From positions 1,116,001 to 1,180,000 of the forward strand of contig NZ_CP029190.1 in the NCBI RefSeq assembly GCF_008642295.1: a DNA stretch of 64,000 nt, written 5' to 3'. The position numbers were made by a program, and so were the translations under genes. Every line of letters begins with the position of its first letter. The stretch's first letter is position 1. The notes beneath the pieces are model-generated. The model saw only the letters and a program-made list of their open reading frames with translations, did not search any database and had not been told where the DNA came from. Source of the DNA: Streptomyces venezuelae. Its GTDB lineage: Bacteria > Actinomycetota > Actinomycetes > Streptomycetales > Streptomycetaceae. Of this stretch, positions 49,739 to 60,544 are shown piece by piece.

Positions 49739-52204
49739 TCAGCGGGTCCGGTTCCGCCCGCCGCCGCCCTCGCCGCCGCCGGTGAGGCCGGCCCGGCGCA
49801 GGGCGTCGGCCATCGCGCTGTTCGCGGGCGGCGGGGTGCCGCCCTCGCGGCGGTTGCCACCGCCGTTGCCTCCGCCGCCGTTGCCGCCGCCGTTGCCGCG
49901 CTGCTGCGGCGGGCGTCCGCCGCCCCGCCGGTCACCGCGCTCGCCCCGGTCCTGGCGCGGCCCCCGGTCCTGCCGGGACTTGGCGCCGGAGCCGCCCTGG
50001 CCCCCGGAGCCGGCCGCAGCGGACTCGTCGTCCAGCCGCAGGCTCAGCGAGATCCGCTTGCGCGGAATGTCCACGTCCATGACCTTGACCTTGACGATGT
50101 CCCCGGGCTTGACCACATCCCGCGGGTCCTTGACGAAGGTCTTCGACATCGCCGACACGTGCACCAGTCCGTCCTGGTGGACGCCGATGTCGATAAAGGC
50201 GCCGAAGGCCGCGACATTGGTGACCACGCCCTCCAGGACCATCCCGGCGGCCAGGTCGCCGATCTTCTCGACGCCCTCCTTGAAGGTGGCCGTCTTGAAG
50301 GCGGGCCGCGGGTCCCGGCCCGGCTTCTCCAGCTCGCGCAGGATGTCGGAGACGGTCGGCAGCCCGAAGGCCTCGGTGACGAACTCCTCCGGGCGCAGCG
50401 AGCGCAGCACCCCGGTGTTCCCGATCAGCGCGGCCACCTCGCCGCCCGCCTTCTTCCCCATCGCCCGGACCAGCGGGTAGGACTCCGGGTGCACGCTGGA
50501 CGCGTCCAGCGGGTCGTCCCCGCCGCGGATCCGGAGGAAGCCGGCGCACTGCTCGTACGCCTTGGGGCCGAGCCGGGCCACGTCCTTGAGGGCCTTGCGG
50601 CTGCGGAAGGGCCCGTTGGCGTCCCGGTGCGCGACGATGTTCTCGGCGAGTCCGCCGCTGATCCCCGACACCCGCGAAAGCAGCGGTGCGGAGGCGGTGT
50701 TGACGTCCACGCCGACGCCGTTGACGCAGTCCTCGACCACCGCGTCGAGGGAGCGGGAGAGCTTCATCTCGGACAGGTCGTGCTGGTACTGGCCGACTCC
50801 GATGGACTTGGGGTCGATCTTGACGAGCTCGGCGAGCGGGTCCTGGAGCCGACGGGCGATGGAGACCGCGCCGCGCAGGGACACGTCCAGGTCCGGGAGT
50901 TCCTGGGAGGCGAAGGCGGAGGCCGAGTACACGGAGGCGCCGGCCTCCGAGACCATCACCTTGGTGAGCTTCAGCTCGGGGTGGCGGGTGATCAGGTCGC
51001 CGGCCAGCTTGTCGGTCTCGCGGGAGGCGGTGCCGTTGCCGATGGCGACCAGCTCGACGGAGTGCTCCTTCGCGAGCCGGGCCAGCTTGGCGAGGGACTC
51101 GTCCCACTTGTTGGCGGGAACGTGCGGGTAGATCACATCGGTGGCCACCACCTTGCCGGTGGCGTCCACGACGGCGACCTTCACGCCGGTGCGGAAGCCC
51201 GGGTCCAGGCCGAGGGTGGCCCGGGTGCCGGCCGGTGCCGCGAGCAGCAGGTCGCGCAGGTTGGCGGCGAAGACCCGGACGGCCTCGTCCTCGGCGGCGG
51301 CGCGCAGCCGCATCCGCAGGTCGATGCCGAGGTGCACCTGGATCTTCGTACGCCAGGCCCAGCGGACCGTGTCGGCGAGCCACTTGTCGCCGGGCCGGCC
51401 CCGATCGGCGATGTCGAAGCGGCGCGCGACCATGCCCTCGTACGTGGACGGCAGCCCGGGGGCCGCTGCCTCTTCGGGGGCCTCCGGCTCCAGGGTGAGG
51501 TCGAGCACGTCCTCCTTCTCGCCGCGCAGCATCGCGAGGACGCGGTGCGAGGGGAGGGCGGTGAAGGGCTCGGCGAAGGCGAAGTAGTCGGCGAACTTGG
51601 CGCCGGCCTCTTCCTTGCCCTCGCGGACCTTGGCGGCGAGCCGGCCGCGGCCCCACATGCGCTCGCGCAGTTCGCCGATCAGGTCGGCGTCTTCCGCAAA
51701 CCGCTCGGTGAGGATGGCGCGGGCGCCTTCCAGGGCCGCGGCCGGGTCGGCGACGCCCCTGTCGGCGTCGACGAACGCGGCGGCGGCTGCCGCCGGCTCG
51801 ACGGAGGGGTCGGCGAGCAGCCCGTCGGCGAGCGGCTCCAGCCCGGCCTCGCGGGCGATCTGGGCCTTCGTACGCCGCTTGGGCTTGAAGGGCAGGTAGA
51901 TGTCCTCCAGTCGGGCCTTGGTGTCGGCCGCGTTGATCCGGGCCTCCAGCTCGGCGTCCAGCTTGCCCTGGTCCCGTACGGACTCCAGGATCGCCGCGCG
52001 GCGGTCCTCCAGCTCGCGCAGATACCGCAGGCGCTCCTCCAGGGTGCGCAGCTGGGCGTCGTCGAGCATCTCGGTCGCTTCCTTGCGGTAGCGCGCGATG
52101 AACGGGACGGTGGAGCCGCCGTCGAGCAGCTCGACGGCGGCCTTGACCTGCCGCTCCCGTACGCCGAGTTCCTCGGCGATCCTGCCTTCGATGGACGTGG
52201 TCAC
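49739..52204 (-). CDS. tex: Tex-family transcription accessory/RNA-binding protein
   Basis: Nucleic-acid-binding protein of 821 residues. N-terminal Tex domain with LLDGGSTVPFIARYRKEATEMLDDAQLRTLEERLRYLRELEDRR; YqgF-like domain starting LGLDPGFRTGVKVAVVDATGKVV; helix-hairpin-helix region NTASAPLLSRVSGISGGLAENIVAHRDANGPFRSRKAL; S1 domain GMVLEGVVTNVAAFGAFIDIGVHQDGLVHVSAMS. After ~720 an RGG-like tail rich in Arg, Gly and Asn is added, ending NSAMADALRRAGL. GTG 52204 starts the conserved TTSIEGRIAEELG; the frame upstream to 52243 is unsupported. Tex is involved in RNA handling and transcription control. Confidence 0.95.
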   Translation of the reverse strand: MTTSIEGRIAEELGVRERQVKAAVELLDGGSTVPFIARYRKEATEMLDDAQLRTLEERLRYLRELEDRRAAILESVRDQGKLDAELEARINAADTKARLEDIYLPFKPKRRTKAQIAREAGLEPLADGLLADPSVEPAAAAAAFVDADRGVADPAAALEGARAILTERFAEDADLIGELRERMWGRGRLAAKVREGKEEAGAKFADYFAFAEPFTALPSHRVLAMLRGEKEDVLDLTLEPEAPEEAAAPGLPSTYEGMVARRFDIADRGRPGDKWLADTVRWAWRTKIQVHLGIDLRMRLRAAAEDEAVRVFAANLRDLLLAAPAGTRATLGLDPGFRTGVKVAVVDATGKVVATDVIYPHVPANKWDESLAKLARLAKEHSVELVAIGNGTASRETDKLAGDLITRHPELKLTKVMVSEAGASVYSASAFASQELPDLDVSLRGAVSIARRLQDPLAELVKIDPKSIGVGQYQHDLSEMKLSRSLDAVVEDCVNGVGVDVNTASAPLLSRVSGISGGLAENIVAHRDANGPFRSRKALKDVARLGPKAYEQCAGFLRIRGGDDPLDASSVHPESYPLVRAMGKKAGGEVAALIGNTGVLRSLRPEEFVTEAFGLPTVSDILRELEKPGRDPRPAFKTATFKEGVEKIGDLAAGMVLEGVVTNVAAFGAFIDIGVHQDGLVHVSAMSKTFVKDPRDVVKPGDIVKVKVMDVDIPRKRISLSLRLDDESAAAGSGGQGGSGAKSRQDRGPRQDRGERGDRRGGGRPPQQRGNGGGNGGGGNGGGNRREGGTPPPANSAMADALRRAGLTGGGEGGGGRNRTR

Positions 52205-52271
52205 GATCTCGGTCCCGCCTTTGTCTGTGCCTGGAGCCGCCAATTGTGGCAGGTGGCACCGACGGGAGGGG

Positions 52272-53135
52272 TCAGGCCTTGCCGAGGAGGTCCCCGGGGA
52301 AGGCTCCGGCGCCGACGGCCTGGAGGACGAAGGCTCCGCCGAGCTCGGCGAGCCGGGCCAGGCCGGGGGCGCCGAGGTGCGCGTACGGTGCGGCGTCCAG
52401 CCGGTCGGTCTCGGCCTCCAGTTCCTCGCGGAGTTCCTCGCCCGCGGCGGTCAGTTCGCCCGCGTCGTCGAGCAGGCCGCGCCCGCGCAGCCGGGCGGAG
52501 GCCGCGTCGAGGTCTTCCTGGTCCCAGCCGCGGGTGGCCTTCAGCCACTTGTTGGAGAAGCCCTTGCCGGTGGCGCTGTGGCTGACGAGAGCCTCCAGCG
52601 GGTCGAGGCCGGCGGTGAGGAGGGCGGTGAGGTGGCCGTCACCGCGGTGCTCGCGGAGCAGGGTGGTGGCGTGCCAGAGCCGCAGGTGCGGCTCTTCGGG
52701 GGCGGGGAGGTCGGCATGGGCGGCGTAGAGGGTGCGGCCGTGGCGGCTGCAGGCCTCGGTGGCGCGCAGGGCCAGGCCGGCGGCCTCGGCGAGTTCGGCG
52801 GAGGCGATGACCTCGGGGCCGAGCAGCCGGCGCAGGGTGGCGTCGACGGCCCGGTAGCGGGCGGCGATGACCTGCTCGGGGGTGGCCTTGTCCCAGACGG
52901 CCGGGAGGTGCCGGGCGATGAAGTCGTAGCGGTAGTTGTAGAAGGTGGCGGCCACGGTGCCGGCGCCGACGGCGCCCATGGCGGCGGACCGGGCGGCGAG
53001 GTTGCGGGCGACCGGGTCGGTGATGCCGAGGGCGTCGAATTCCGCCGCGGTGTCGGGTGAGAAGTACACGGTGGAGTGGATCGGGTTGATGGCACCGTGC
53101 CAGGCACGGCGTGCGGCTCGCGGCTCAAGGGTCAT
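52272..53135 (-). CDS. SCO6745-family protein
   Basis: Cytoplasmic, mainly helical protein of 287 residues, recognised as the SCO6745 family by ARRAWHGAINPIHSTVYFSPDTAAEFDALGI at the start, AARSAAMGAVGAGTVAATFYNYRYDFI, the central HLRLWHATTLLREHRGDGHLTALL and the winged-helix-like end ARLRGRGLLDDAGELTAAGEELREELEAETDR. The last part resembles MarR wings, so it is often annotated as an HTH protein. Function unknown. It lies 67 nt upstream of tex on the same strand. Confidence 0.85.
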   Translation of the reverse strand: MTLEPRAARRAWHGAINPIHSTVYFSPDTAAEFDALGITDPVARNLAARSAAMGAVGAGTVAATFYNYRYDFIARHLPAVWDKATPEQVIAARYRAVDATLRRLLGPEVIASAELAEAAGLALRATEACSRHGRTLYAAHADLPAPEEPHLRLWHATTLLREHRGDGHLTALLTAGLDPLEALVSHSATGKGFSNKWLKATRGWDQEDLDAASARLRGRGLLDDAGELTAAGEELREELEAETDRLDAAPYAHLGAPGLARLAELGGAFVLQAVGAGAFPGDLLGKA

Positions 53136-53291
53136 GCACGGCAGGTTACCGACTGCTTAGTACGCCGTGAAGCCCGGGGCGTGTCCGGTCGTGGCACGGG
53201 GTGCCCCCGCGGTCCTGCCCGGCGGCATCCGGGCCGCAGCCCGTGTGGAAGAGTGGCCGGGCCGTACACACGACAACGGGGGGAGAACGGC

Positions 53292-54179
53292 ATGGGCAGG
53301 GCCAGGATCGCGATCGTGACGAGCGGGGCCGGCTTCGCGGCGGACGCGGACCTCCCGCTGATCGTGGCCGCGCTGCGGGCCGGCGGCGCGGACGCCGAGG
53401 CGGTGGCCTGGGACGCGGAGCCGGCCGGGTGGGACCGGTTCGATCTGGCCGTCATCCGCTCGACCTGGGACTACACGGACCGCCTCGGCGAGTTCCTGGC
53501 CTGGGCCGACCGGGCGGCCGGCGCCACCCGGCTGCGGAATCCGGCGCCGGTGGTGCGCTGGAACAGCGACAAGCGCTACCTGCTGGACCTCGGCGGCGCG
53601 GGAGTCCCGGTCGTGCCGACCCGGTTCCTCGGGCCGCGTGAGGGATTCCGGGAGGAGGATCTCGACGCGGCCGACGGGGTGGTGGTCAAGCCCGCCGTGT
53701 CCGCCGGGGCCCGGGACACCGCCCGCTACGAGCCCGGCCGGACCGCGGACGCGGCACGCCATGCCCGGATGCTGCTGGACCAGGGCCGGGCCGTGATGAT
53801 CCAGCCATATCTGCCGGGTGTGGAACGGGGAGAGCGCGCCCTCGTGTTCTTCTCCGGCGTCTTCAGCCATGCGATACGGAAGGGGCCGCTGCTGACCGCG
53901 CCCGGTGTGATCGACAACGACCGGGAGGCCCACCCCGGTGCCGCCCCCTACCGTCCGACCGAGGCGGAGATCCGTACCGCCCGGGCGGCCCTGGCAGCGG
54001 TGCCGTCGCCGGGGGCCCCGCTGATCGCCCGGGTGGACCTTGCGCTGGACGCGGCCGGCGATCCGGTGGTCATGGAGCTGGAGCTCATCGAGCCGAACCT
54101 GTTTCTGGGGAGCAGCGCGGCGGGGCTGGAGCGGTGCGCGGCGGCCGTGACGGCCGAATCGCTTCCTCCAACGGCGTGA
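53292..54179 (+). CDS. ATP-grasp ligase resembling O-ureido-serine cyclo-ligase (DcsG)
   Basis: ATP-grasp enzyme of 295 residues; ATG 53292 follows GGGGAGAACGG. The N-terminal part (ADADLPLIVAALRAGGADAEAVAWD; RFDLAVIRSTWDYTDRLGEFLAW; VVRWNSDKRYLLDLG) matches my memory of DcsG from the D-cycloserine pathway and its uncharacterised relatives. ATP-binding strands: GVVVKPAVSAGARDT and MIQPYLPGVERGERALVFFSG; metal-binding end: PVVMELELIEPNLFLGSS. It would join a carboxylate to an amine, possibly within one molecule. It stands alone with no cycloserine genes, so its product is unknown. Confidence 0.82.
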   Translation: MGRARIAIVTSGAGFAADADLPLIVAALRAGGADAEAVAWDAEPAGWDRFDLAVIRSTWDYTDRLGEFLAWADRAAGATRLRNPAPVVRWNSDKRYLLDLGGAGVPVVPTRFLGPREGFREEDLDAADGVVVKPAVSAGARDTARYEPGRTADAARHARMLLDQGRAVMIQPYLPGVERGERALVFFSGVFSHAIRKGPLLTAPGVIDNDREAHPGAAPYRPTEAEIRTARAALAAVPSPGAPLIARVDLALDAAGDPVVMELELIEPNLFLGSSAAGLERCAAAVTAESLPPTA

Positions 54180-54291
54180 TCCTTGCGTCCAGATGGCGAT
54201 CATGTGACAGCCGCGGCCATGGACACGACGTGGGGCGTCAGGGGTGAATACGGTCGAACGGAACAGCGTCCCCTACCCCTTGGAGCTTTTC

Positions 54292-55818
54292 GTGCACCGC
54301 AAAGTCATCGCCCCCAGCGTGCTCGCCGCTTCTCTGCTGCTGGTGATCCCGGCATCGGCGGCGGACGCCGGTCCGGGCGCAGCGGGTATCGGCGATCCCT
54401 ATTACCCGGCCAGCGGCAACGGCGGCTACGACGTGTCGCATTACGACCTGCGGCTCCAGTACCAGCCGAAGACCGATCTGCTGGAGGGCACCGCCACCCT
54501 GCTGGCCACCGCCAAGCAGGACCTGTCCCGCTTCAACCTGGACTTCGGGCTGAAGGTGAGCGAGGTGCGGGTGAACGGGGTCAAGGCGAAGTTCGCCACC
54601 TCCGGGACCCAGGAGCTGGAGGTGACCCCGGCCGCTCCGCTGGCGAAGAACAAGCCGCTGACCGTGGTCGTCAAGTATGCGGGGAAGCCCTCCGAGTTGA
54701 AGGTGGACGGCTGGTCCGCCTGGCACCGGACCCCGGACGGCGGAGTGGCCGCACAGGAGCCCGATTCGGCCGTCTGGTGGTTCCCGAGCAATGACCACCC
54801 GCTCGACAAGGCCACCTTCGACGTCTCCGTCAACGTGCCCGACGGCACCCAGGCGATCAGCAACGGCGTGCTCCAGTCACAGAGCTCGAAGCTCGGCTGG
54901 ACCCGCTGGAACTGGCGGTCCAACAAGCCGCAGGCCACCTATCTGGCCACGCTCGCCATCGGCAGGTTCGACATCACCACCGACCGGACGGCGAACGGGC
55001 TGCCGATCCTCAACGCGTACAGCAAGGACCTCGGCGACAACGACGGTGCGGCGCGCGCGAGCATCGAGCGGACCGGCGAGGTCGCGGAGTGGCTGGAGGG
55101 CGTCTTCGGGCCGTACCCCTTCAACGCGCTCGGCGGCTATGTGCCGAACGTGCCCAGCGGCTATGCGCTGGAGACGCAGACCCGGCCGTTCTACAGCCCC
55201 AGGCAGTTCGCGAACGGCGCCAATGTCTCGGTGGTGGTGCACGAGCTGGCCCACCAGTGGTACGGGGACAGCGTGTCCGTGGACCACTGGAAGGACATCT
55301 GGGTCAACGAGGGCTTCGCCCGCTACAGCCAGTGGCTGTGGTCGGAGAAGGAGGGTGAGGGCACCGCGCAGGAGCTGGCCGACTGGGTGTACGCCACCCG
55401 CCCGGCGGAGGACCCGTTCTGGCAGGTCAAGCCGGGTGACCCGGGGCCGGACAACCAGTTCCACCTGGCCGTCTACGACCGGGGTGCCCTCGCCCTCCAG
55501 GCGCTGCGCAACGAGATCGGCGACGAGAAGTTCTTCGCGATCCTCAAGGGCTGGCCGACCGAGCGCAAGTACGGCAACGCCAAGGTCGGCGACTTCGTGC
55601 GGTACGCGGAGCGGATCTCCGGCAAGCCGCTCGCGGAGCTGTTCGAGACCTGGCTGTACACGGCGGGCAAGCCGGCCGTCGGCCCGGCGGCGAAGAACAC
55701 CGGCAAGCCGGAGGCCCGTTCCCTCTCCTCCGCCCCGGCCCCGGCCCCGGTGGAGCCGAAGTCCTGGAAGAAGATCGCCGCGACGAACACCGTGCACGAC
55801 CACCACGCCGGTCACTGA
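54292..55818 (+). CDS. Secreted M1-family aminopeptidase
   Basis: Exported zinc aminopeptidase of 508 residues. GTG 54292 was chosen because GGAG lies 8 nt upstream and a signal peptide follows directly (RKVIAPSVLAASLLLVIPASAADA); GTG 54244 is the longer alternative. The N-terminal beta-domain is DVSHYDLRLQYQPKTDLLEG. The substrate-binding block is GYALETQTRPF in place of GxMEN, as in related secreted forms. The zinc site is VVHELAHQWYGDSVSVDHWKDIWVNEGFARY (HExxH-18-E). A short Pro/Ala-rich tail ends in His residues. Confidence 0.92.
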   Translation: MHRKVIAPSVLAASLLLVIPASAADAGPGAAGIGDPYYPASGNGGYDVSHYDLRLQYQPKTDLLEGTATLLATAKQDLSRFNLDFGLKVSEVRVNGVKAKFATSGTQELEVTPAAPLAKNKPLTVVVKYAGKPSELKVDGWSAWHRTPDGGVAAQEPDSAVWWFPSNDHPLDKATFDVSVNVPDGTQAISNGVLQSQSSKLGWTRWNWRSNKPQATYLATLAIGRFDITTDRTANGLPILNAYSKDLGDNDGAARASIERTGEVAEWLEGVFGPYPFNALGGYVPNVPSGYALETQTRPFYSPRQFANGANVSVVVHELAHQWYGDSVSVDHWKDIWVNEGFARYSQWLWSEKEGEGTAQELADWVYATRPAEDPFWQVKPGDPGPDNQFHLAVYDRGALALQALRNEIGDEKFFAILKGWPTERKYGNAKVGDFVRYAERISGKPLAELFETWLYTAGKPAVGPAAKNTGKPEARSLSSAPAPAPVEPKSWKKIAATNTVHDHHAGH

Positions 55819-55827
55819 GCCGTACGG

Positions 55828-56679
55828 TCACCTCCCGGCGGCCCGCCACCGGGCCCGGGCCTGCCGGGCCACCGGGAGGTACCGCCACCGTTCCGGCAGC
55901 AGCGGTACGAGGTTCCGTACGAGGGCACTGAACCGCCGGAGCCGGCGCTCCTGGGCCGGGGTCCACTCCAGGCCGAGGGCGGCCCGGGCGTCGGGCGGCA
56001 TGTAGCCGACGGTGGCGAAGGCCCGGAAGCGCAGGAAGAGGCTGCGCAGCAGCGGCCAGGCGAGCCGGGTCAGCACCCGCAGCGGCAGCGGTCCGCCCTC
56101 GGGGCGGGGCAGCGGCAGGTCGGTGGCGAGGAGTTCCCGGGCCACCTGGGTCAGCTCGATCTCCTCGGCCAGCATCCGCCGGTAGTAGGGCCAGAACTCT
56201 TCGATGGTCTGCGGCATGTCGCGGTCGTGCAGGCCGAGGATCCGGCCCACCTGGAGCCACTCGCGGTAGAGCTGCCGCTGCTGCTCGGGGGTGAACGGCC
56301 GGTACAGGTAGCGGGCGGCGTGGGAGTAGACCGGGAAGCCGGTGGCGTGGACCCAGGAGTAGCAGGCGGGGTCGAGGGAGTGGTACCGGCGCCCGCGGGT
56401 GTCCGTGCCCTGGATGTCCTTGTGCAGCCGACGGACCCGGCGGCCCTCCTCGACCGCGGCCTCGCCGCCGTACACCCACAGCTGGACGGAGCGGATCGAC
56501 CGCTCGCCGCGCCCCCACGGGTCGGTGCGGAACACCGAGTACTGGTCCACTCCGGCACCGATCGCGGGGTGCGCGACCTGCATGGTGAAGGCAGGCGGCA
56601 GCATCAGCAGCTGCCGGATGTCTCCGGAAATGGTCCAGAGCACTCCGCCGGGCGGCGGCGGCTCGGGGTCCTTCCTCAT
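55828..56679 (-). CDS. MpaB-type (DUF2236) oxygenase family protein
   Basis: Cytoplasmic protein of 283 residues of the MpaB/Lcp-like family, whose characterised members bind heme b. Signature segments: LWTISGDIRQLLMLPPAFTMQVAHPAIGAGVDQYS, HKDIQGTDTRGRRYHSLDPACYSWVHATGFPVY and WPYYRRMLAEEIE. His residues in AHPAIGAG, HKDIQG and WVHAT are candidates for cofactor binding. ATG 56679 follows GGGAGGGG; ATG 56703 is possible. It lies convergent to the M1 peptidase with 9 nt between the stops. The reaction is unknown. Confidence 0.87.
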   Translation of the reverse strand: MRKDPEPPPPGGVLWTISGDIRQLLMLPPAFTMQVAHPAIGAGVDQYSVFRTDPWGRGERSIRSVQLWVYGGEAAVEEGRRVRRLHKDIQGTDTRGRRYHSLDPACYSWVHATGFPVYSHAARYLYRPFTPEQQRQLYREWLQVGRILGLHDRDMPQTIEEFWPYYRRMLAEEIELTQVARELLATDLPLPRPEGGPLPLRVLTRLAWPLLRSLFLRFRAFATVGYMPPDARAALGLEWTPAQERRLRRFSALVRNLVPLLPERWRYLPVARQARARWRAAGR

Positions 56680-56751
56680 ACGTCCCCTCCCAGGGTCGAT
56701 CACTCACCTCCCAGTATGGCCACGGGCCGTCAAGATTCCCGGTGCACGGGT

Positions 56752-56767
56752 GTTACCCAGAGGTAAC
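56752..56767. promoter_or_regulatory. Palindrome upstream of sphingomyelinase gene
   Basis: GTTACC-CAGA-GGTAAC is a perfect 6-bp inverted repeat with 4-bp spacer, 55 bp before the sphingomyelinase ATG and in the shared intergenic region with the MpaB-type gene. It is a candidate operator. Confidence 0.45.
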
Positions 56768-56821
56768 TGCGGCTGCTTTGATGGCGCGGTCGATCTTCCC
56801 CACAGGAATGATGGAGACCGC

Positions 56822-57805
56822 ATGCCCCTCACCGAGCACCTCCGCAACCGGGCCGCCGCCACGGCCGTCGCGGCCGTGGCCACCGCCGCCCTGGCCGCCA
56901 CCGCAACCCCGGCCGCCGCCGAGCAGACCGCCACCCCCCGGCTCAGCGTCCTCACCTACAACGTGTTCCTCTTCAGCAAGACCCTGTACCCGAACTGGGG
57001 CCAGGACCACCGCGCCGCCGAGATACCGAAGACCTCTTTCTACAAGGGCCACGACGTCGTCGTGATCCAGGAGGCCTTCGACAACGCCGCCTCCGACGCG
57101 CTGAAGGCCAACTCGGCGGCGCAGTACCCGCACCAGACCCCGGTGGTCGGCCGCAGCAAGAGCGGCTGGGACGCCACCGGCGGCGCGTACTCGGCGACCA
57201 CCCCGGAGGACGGCGGGGTCACGATCCTCAGCAAGTGGCCGATCGTGCGCAAGGAGCAGTACGTCTACAAGGACGCGTGCGGCGCCGACTGGTGGTCGAA
57301 CAAGGGCTTCGCCTACGTGGTCCTGAACGTGAACGGCACCAAGGTGCACGTGGTCGGCACGCACGCGCAGTCCACCGACCCGGGCTGCTCGGCGGGCGAG
57401 GCGGCGCAGATGCGCAGCCGCCAGTTCAAGAACATCGACGCCTTCCTCGACGCCAAGAACATCCCGGCGAACGAGCAGGTCATGGTGGCGGGCGACATGA
57501 ACGTCGACTCGCACACCCCCGAGTACAACTCGATGCTCGCGGACGCCGGCCTGGCCGGCCGGGACGCGCGCACCGGGCACACGTACTCCTTCGACACCCG
57601 GGACAACTCCATCGCGGCCGACCGCTACCCGACCGACCCGCGCGAGGACCTGGACTACGTGCTGCACCGCGCGGGCCACGTGCGGCCGGCCGGCTGGACC
57701 AACGACGTGGTGAAGGAGCAGTCGGCGCCCTGGACGGTCTCCAGCTGGGGCACCTCCTACACCTACACCAACCTCAGCGACCACTACCCGGTCATCGGCC
57801 GCTGA
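56822..57805 (+). CDS. Secreted sphingomyelinase C
   Basis: Exported phosphodiesterase of 327 residues cleaving sphingomyelin-type lipids. Signal peptide: HLRNRAAATAVAAVATAALA with cleavage after AAA. The DNase I-like catalytic fold shows SVLTYNVFLFSK (Asn), VVIQEAFDN (metal Glu), VVGTHAQSTDPGC (His), VMVAGDMNVDSHTPEY (Asp/Asn) and NLSDHYPVIG (terminal Asp-His). Two Cys pairs (DACGADWW, DPGCSAGE) suggest a disulfide as in bacterial sphingomyelinases. ATG 56822 follows GGAGACCGC. Confidence 0.93.
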   Translation: MPLTEHLRNRAAATAVAAVATAALAATATPAAAEQTATPRLSVLTYNVFLFSKTLYPNWGQDHRAAEIPKTSFYKGHDVVVIQEAFDNAASDALKANSAAQYPHQTPVVGRSKSGWDATGGAYSATTPEDGGVTILSKWPIVRKEQYVYKDACGADWWSNKGFAYVVLNVNGTKVHVVGTHAQSTDPGCSAGEAAQMRSRQFKNIDAFLDAKNIPANEQVMVAGDMNVDSHTPEYNSMLADAGLAGRDARTGHTYSFDTRDNSIAADRYPTDPREDLDYVLHRAGHVRPAGWTNDVVKEQSAPWTVSSWGTSYTYTNLSDHYPVIGR

Positions 57806-57825
57806 CCGGCATCCGGAAGTGCAGG

Positions 57826-57857
57826 CCGCGGGGGCCGGCTCGGACCGGCCCCCGCGG
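57826..57857. terminator. Hairpin between sphingomyelinase and collagenase genes
   Basis: CCGCGGGGGCCGG (57826-57838) pairs perfectly with 57845-57857 around a 6-nt loop. It sits between two convergent stops and can serve both. Confidence 0.8.
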
Positions 57858-57862
57858 GTGTC

Positions 57863-60223
<2,361 letters not shown>

Positions 60224-60284
60224 CTGTGGGGGCCTCCGGGGCCGTGTGGCCATGTGCTGGATGCACGGGCGACTGATGTGAGCC

Positions 60285-60298
60285 TGTAAAATTTCACA
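60285..60298. promoter_or_regulatory. Near-palindromic AT-rich box before collagenase gene
   Basis: TGTAAAATTTCACA matches its reverse complement at 12 of 14 bases (one mispaired position pair) in an otherwise GC-rich genome. Position and base content suit an operator or activator site for the secreted collagenase. Confidence 0.45.
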
Positions 60299-60492
60299 TG
60301 TCGCATTCCACCGGAAGAACTCTGACCGGATTACGTCCGGCCGAAATTGAAACGTTGTCAACTCACCTGGTTCACACCGGACATACAGGGCACCTCGCGC
60401 GAAGGTGAGCGACGGGAGCCGGTGGCCATGTGAGTGGATTGACGCCCATAAGACTGTTCTGTGGCACTTGGCGGAGCCCTCCACGCAAACCA

Positions 60493-60533
60493 CGCCGGGG
60501 CGGCCCGCGCCCGAAGCGGGGGCCGCCCCGGCG
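60493..60533 (-). terminator. Hairpin after the acyl-CoA synthetase gene
   Basis: CGCCGGGGCGGCCC (60493-60506) pairs with 60520-60533 over a 13-nt loop, 11 nt beyond the minus-strand stop. The 14-bp perfect stem is typical of actinomycete terminators. Confidence 0.75.
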
Positions 60534-60544
60534 CGGACGATGCG

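Larger units (their letters stand above)
60224..60544. other. Intergenic region: collagenase promoter and acyl-CoA synthetase terminator
   Basis: The 321-bp stretch is unusually AT-rich at 60285-60360. It holds TGTAAAATTTCACA (60285-60298), a 14-bp near-palindrome with one mismatched pair, 62 bp before the collagenase ATG. A TTGACA on the minus strand lies at 60356-60361 without a well-spaced -10 box. The right part contains a strong hairpin at 60493-60533. Confidence 0.5.
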
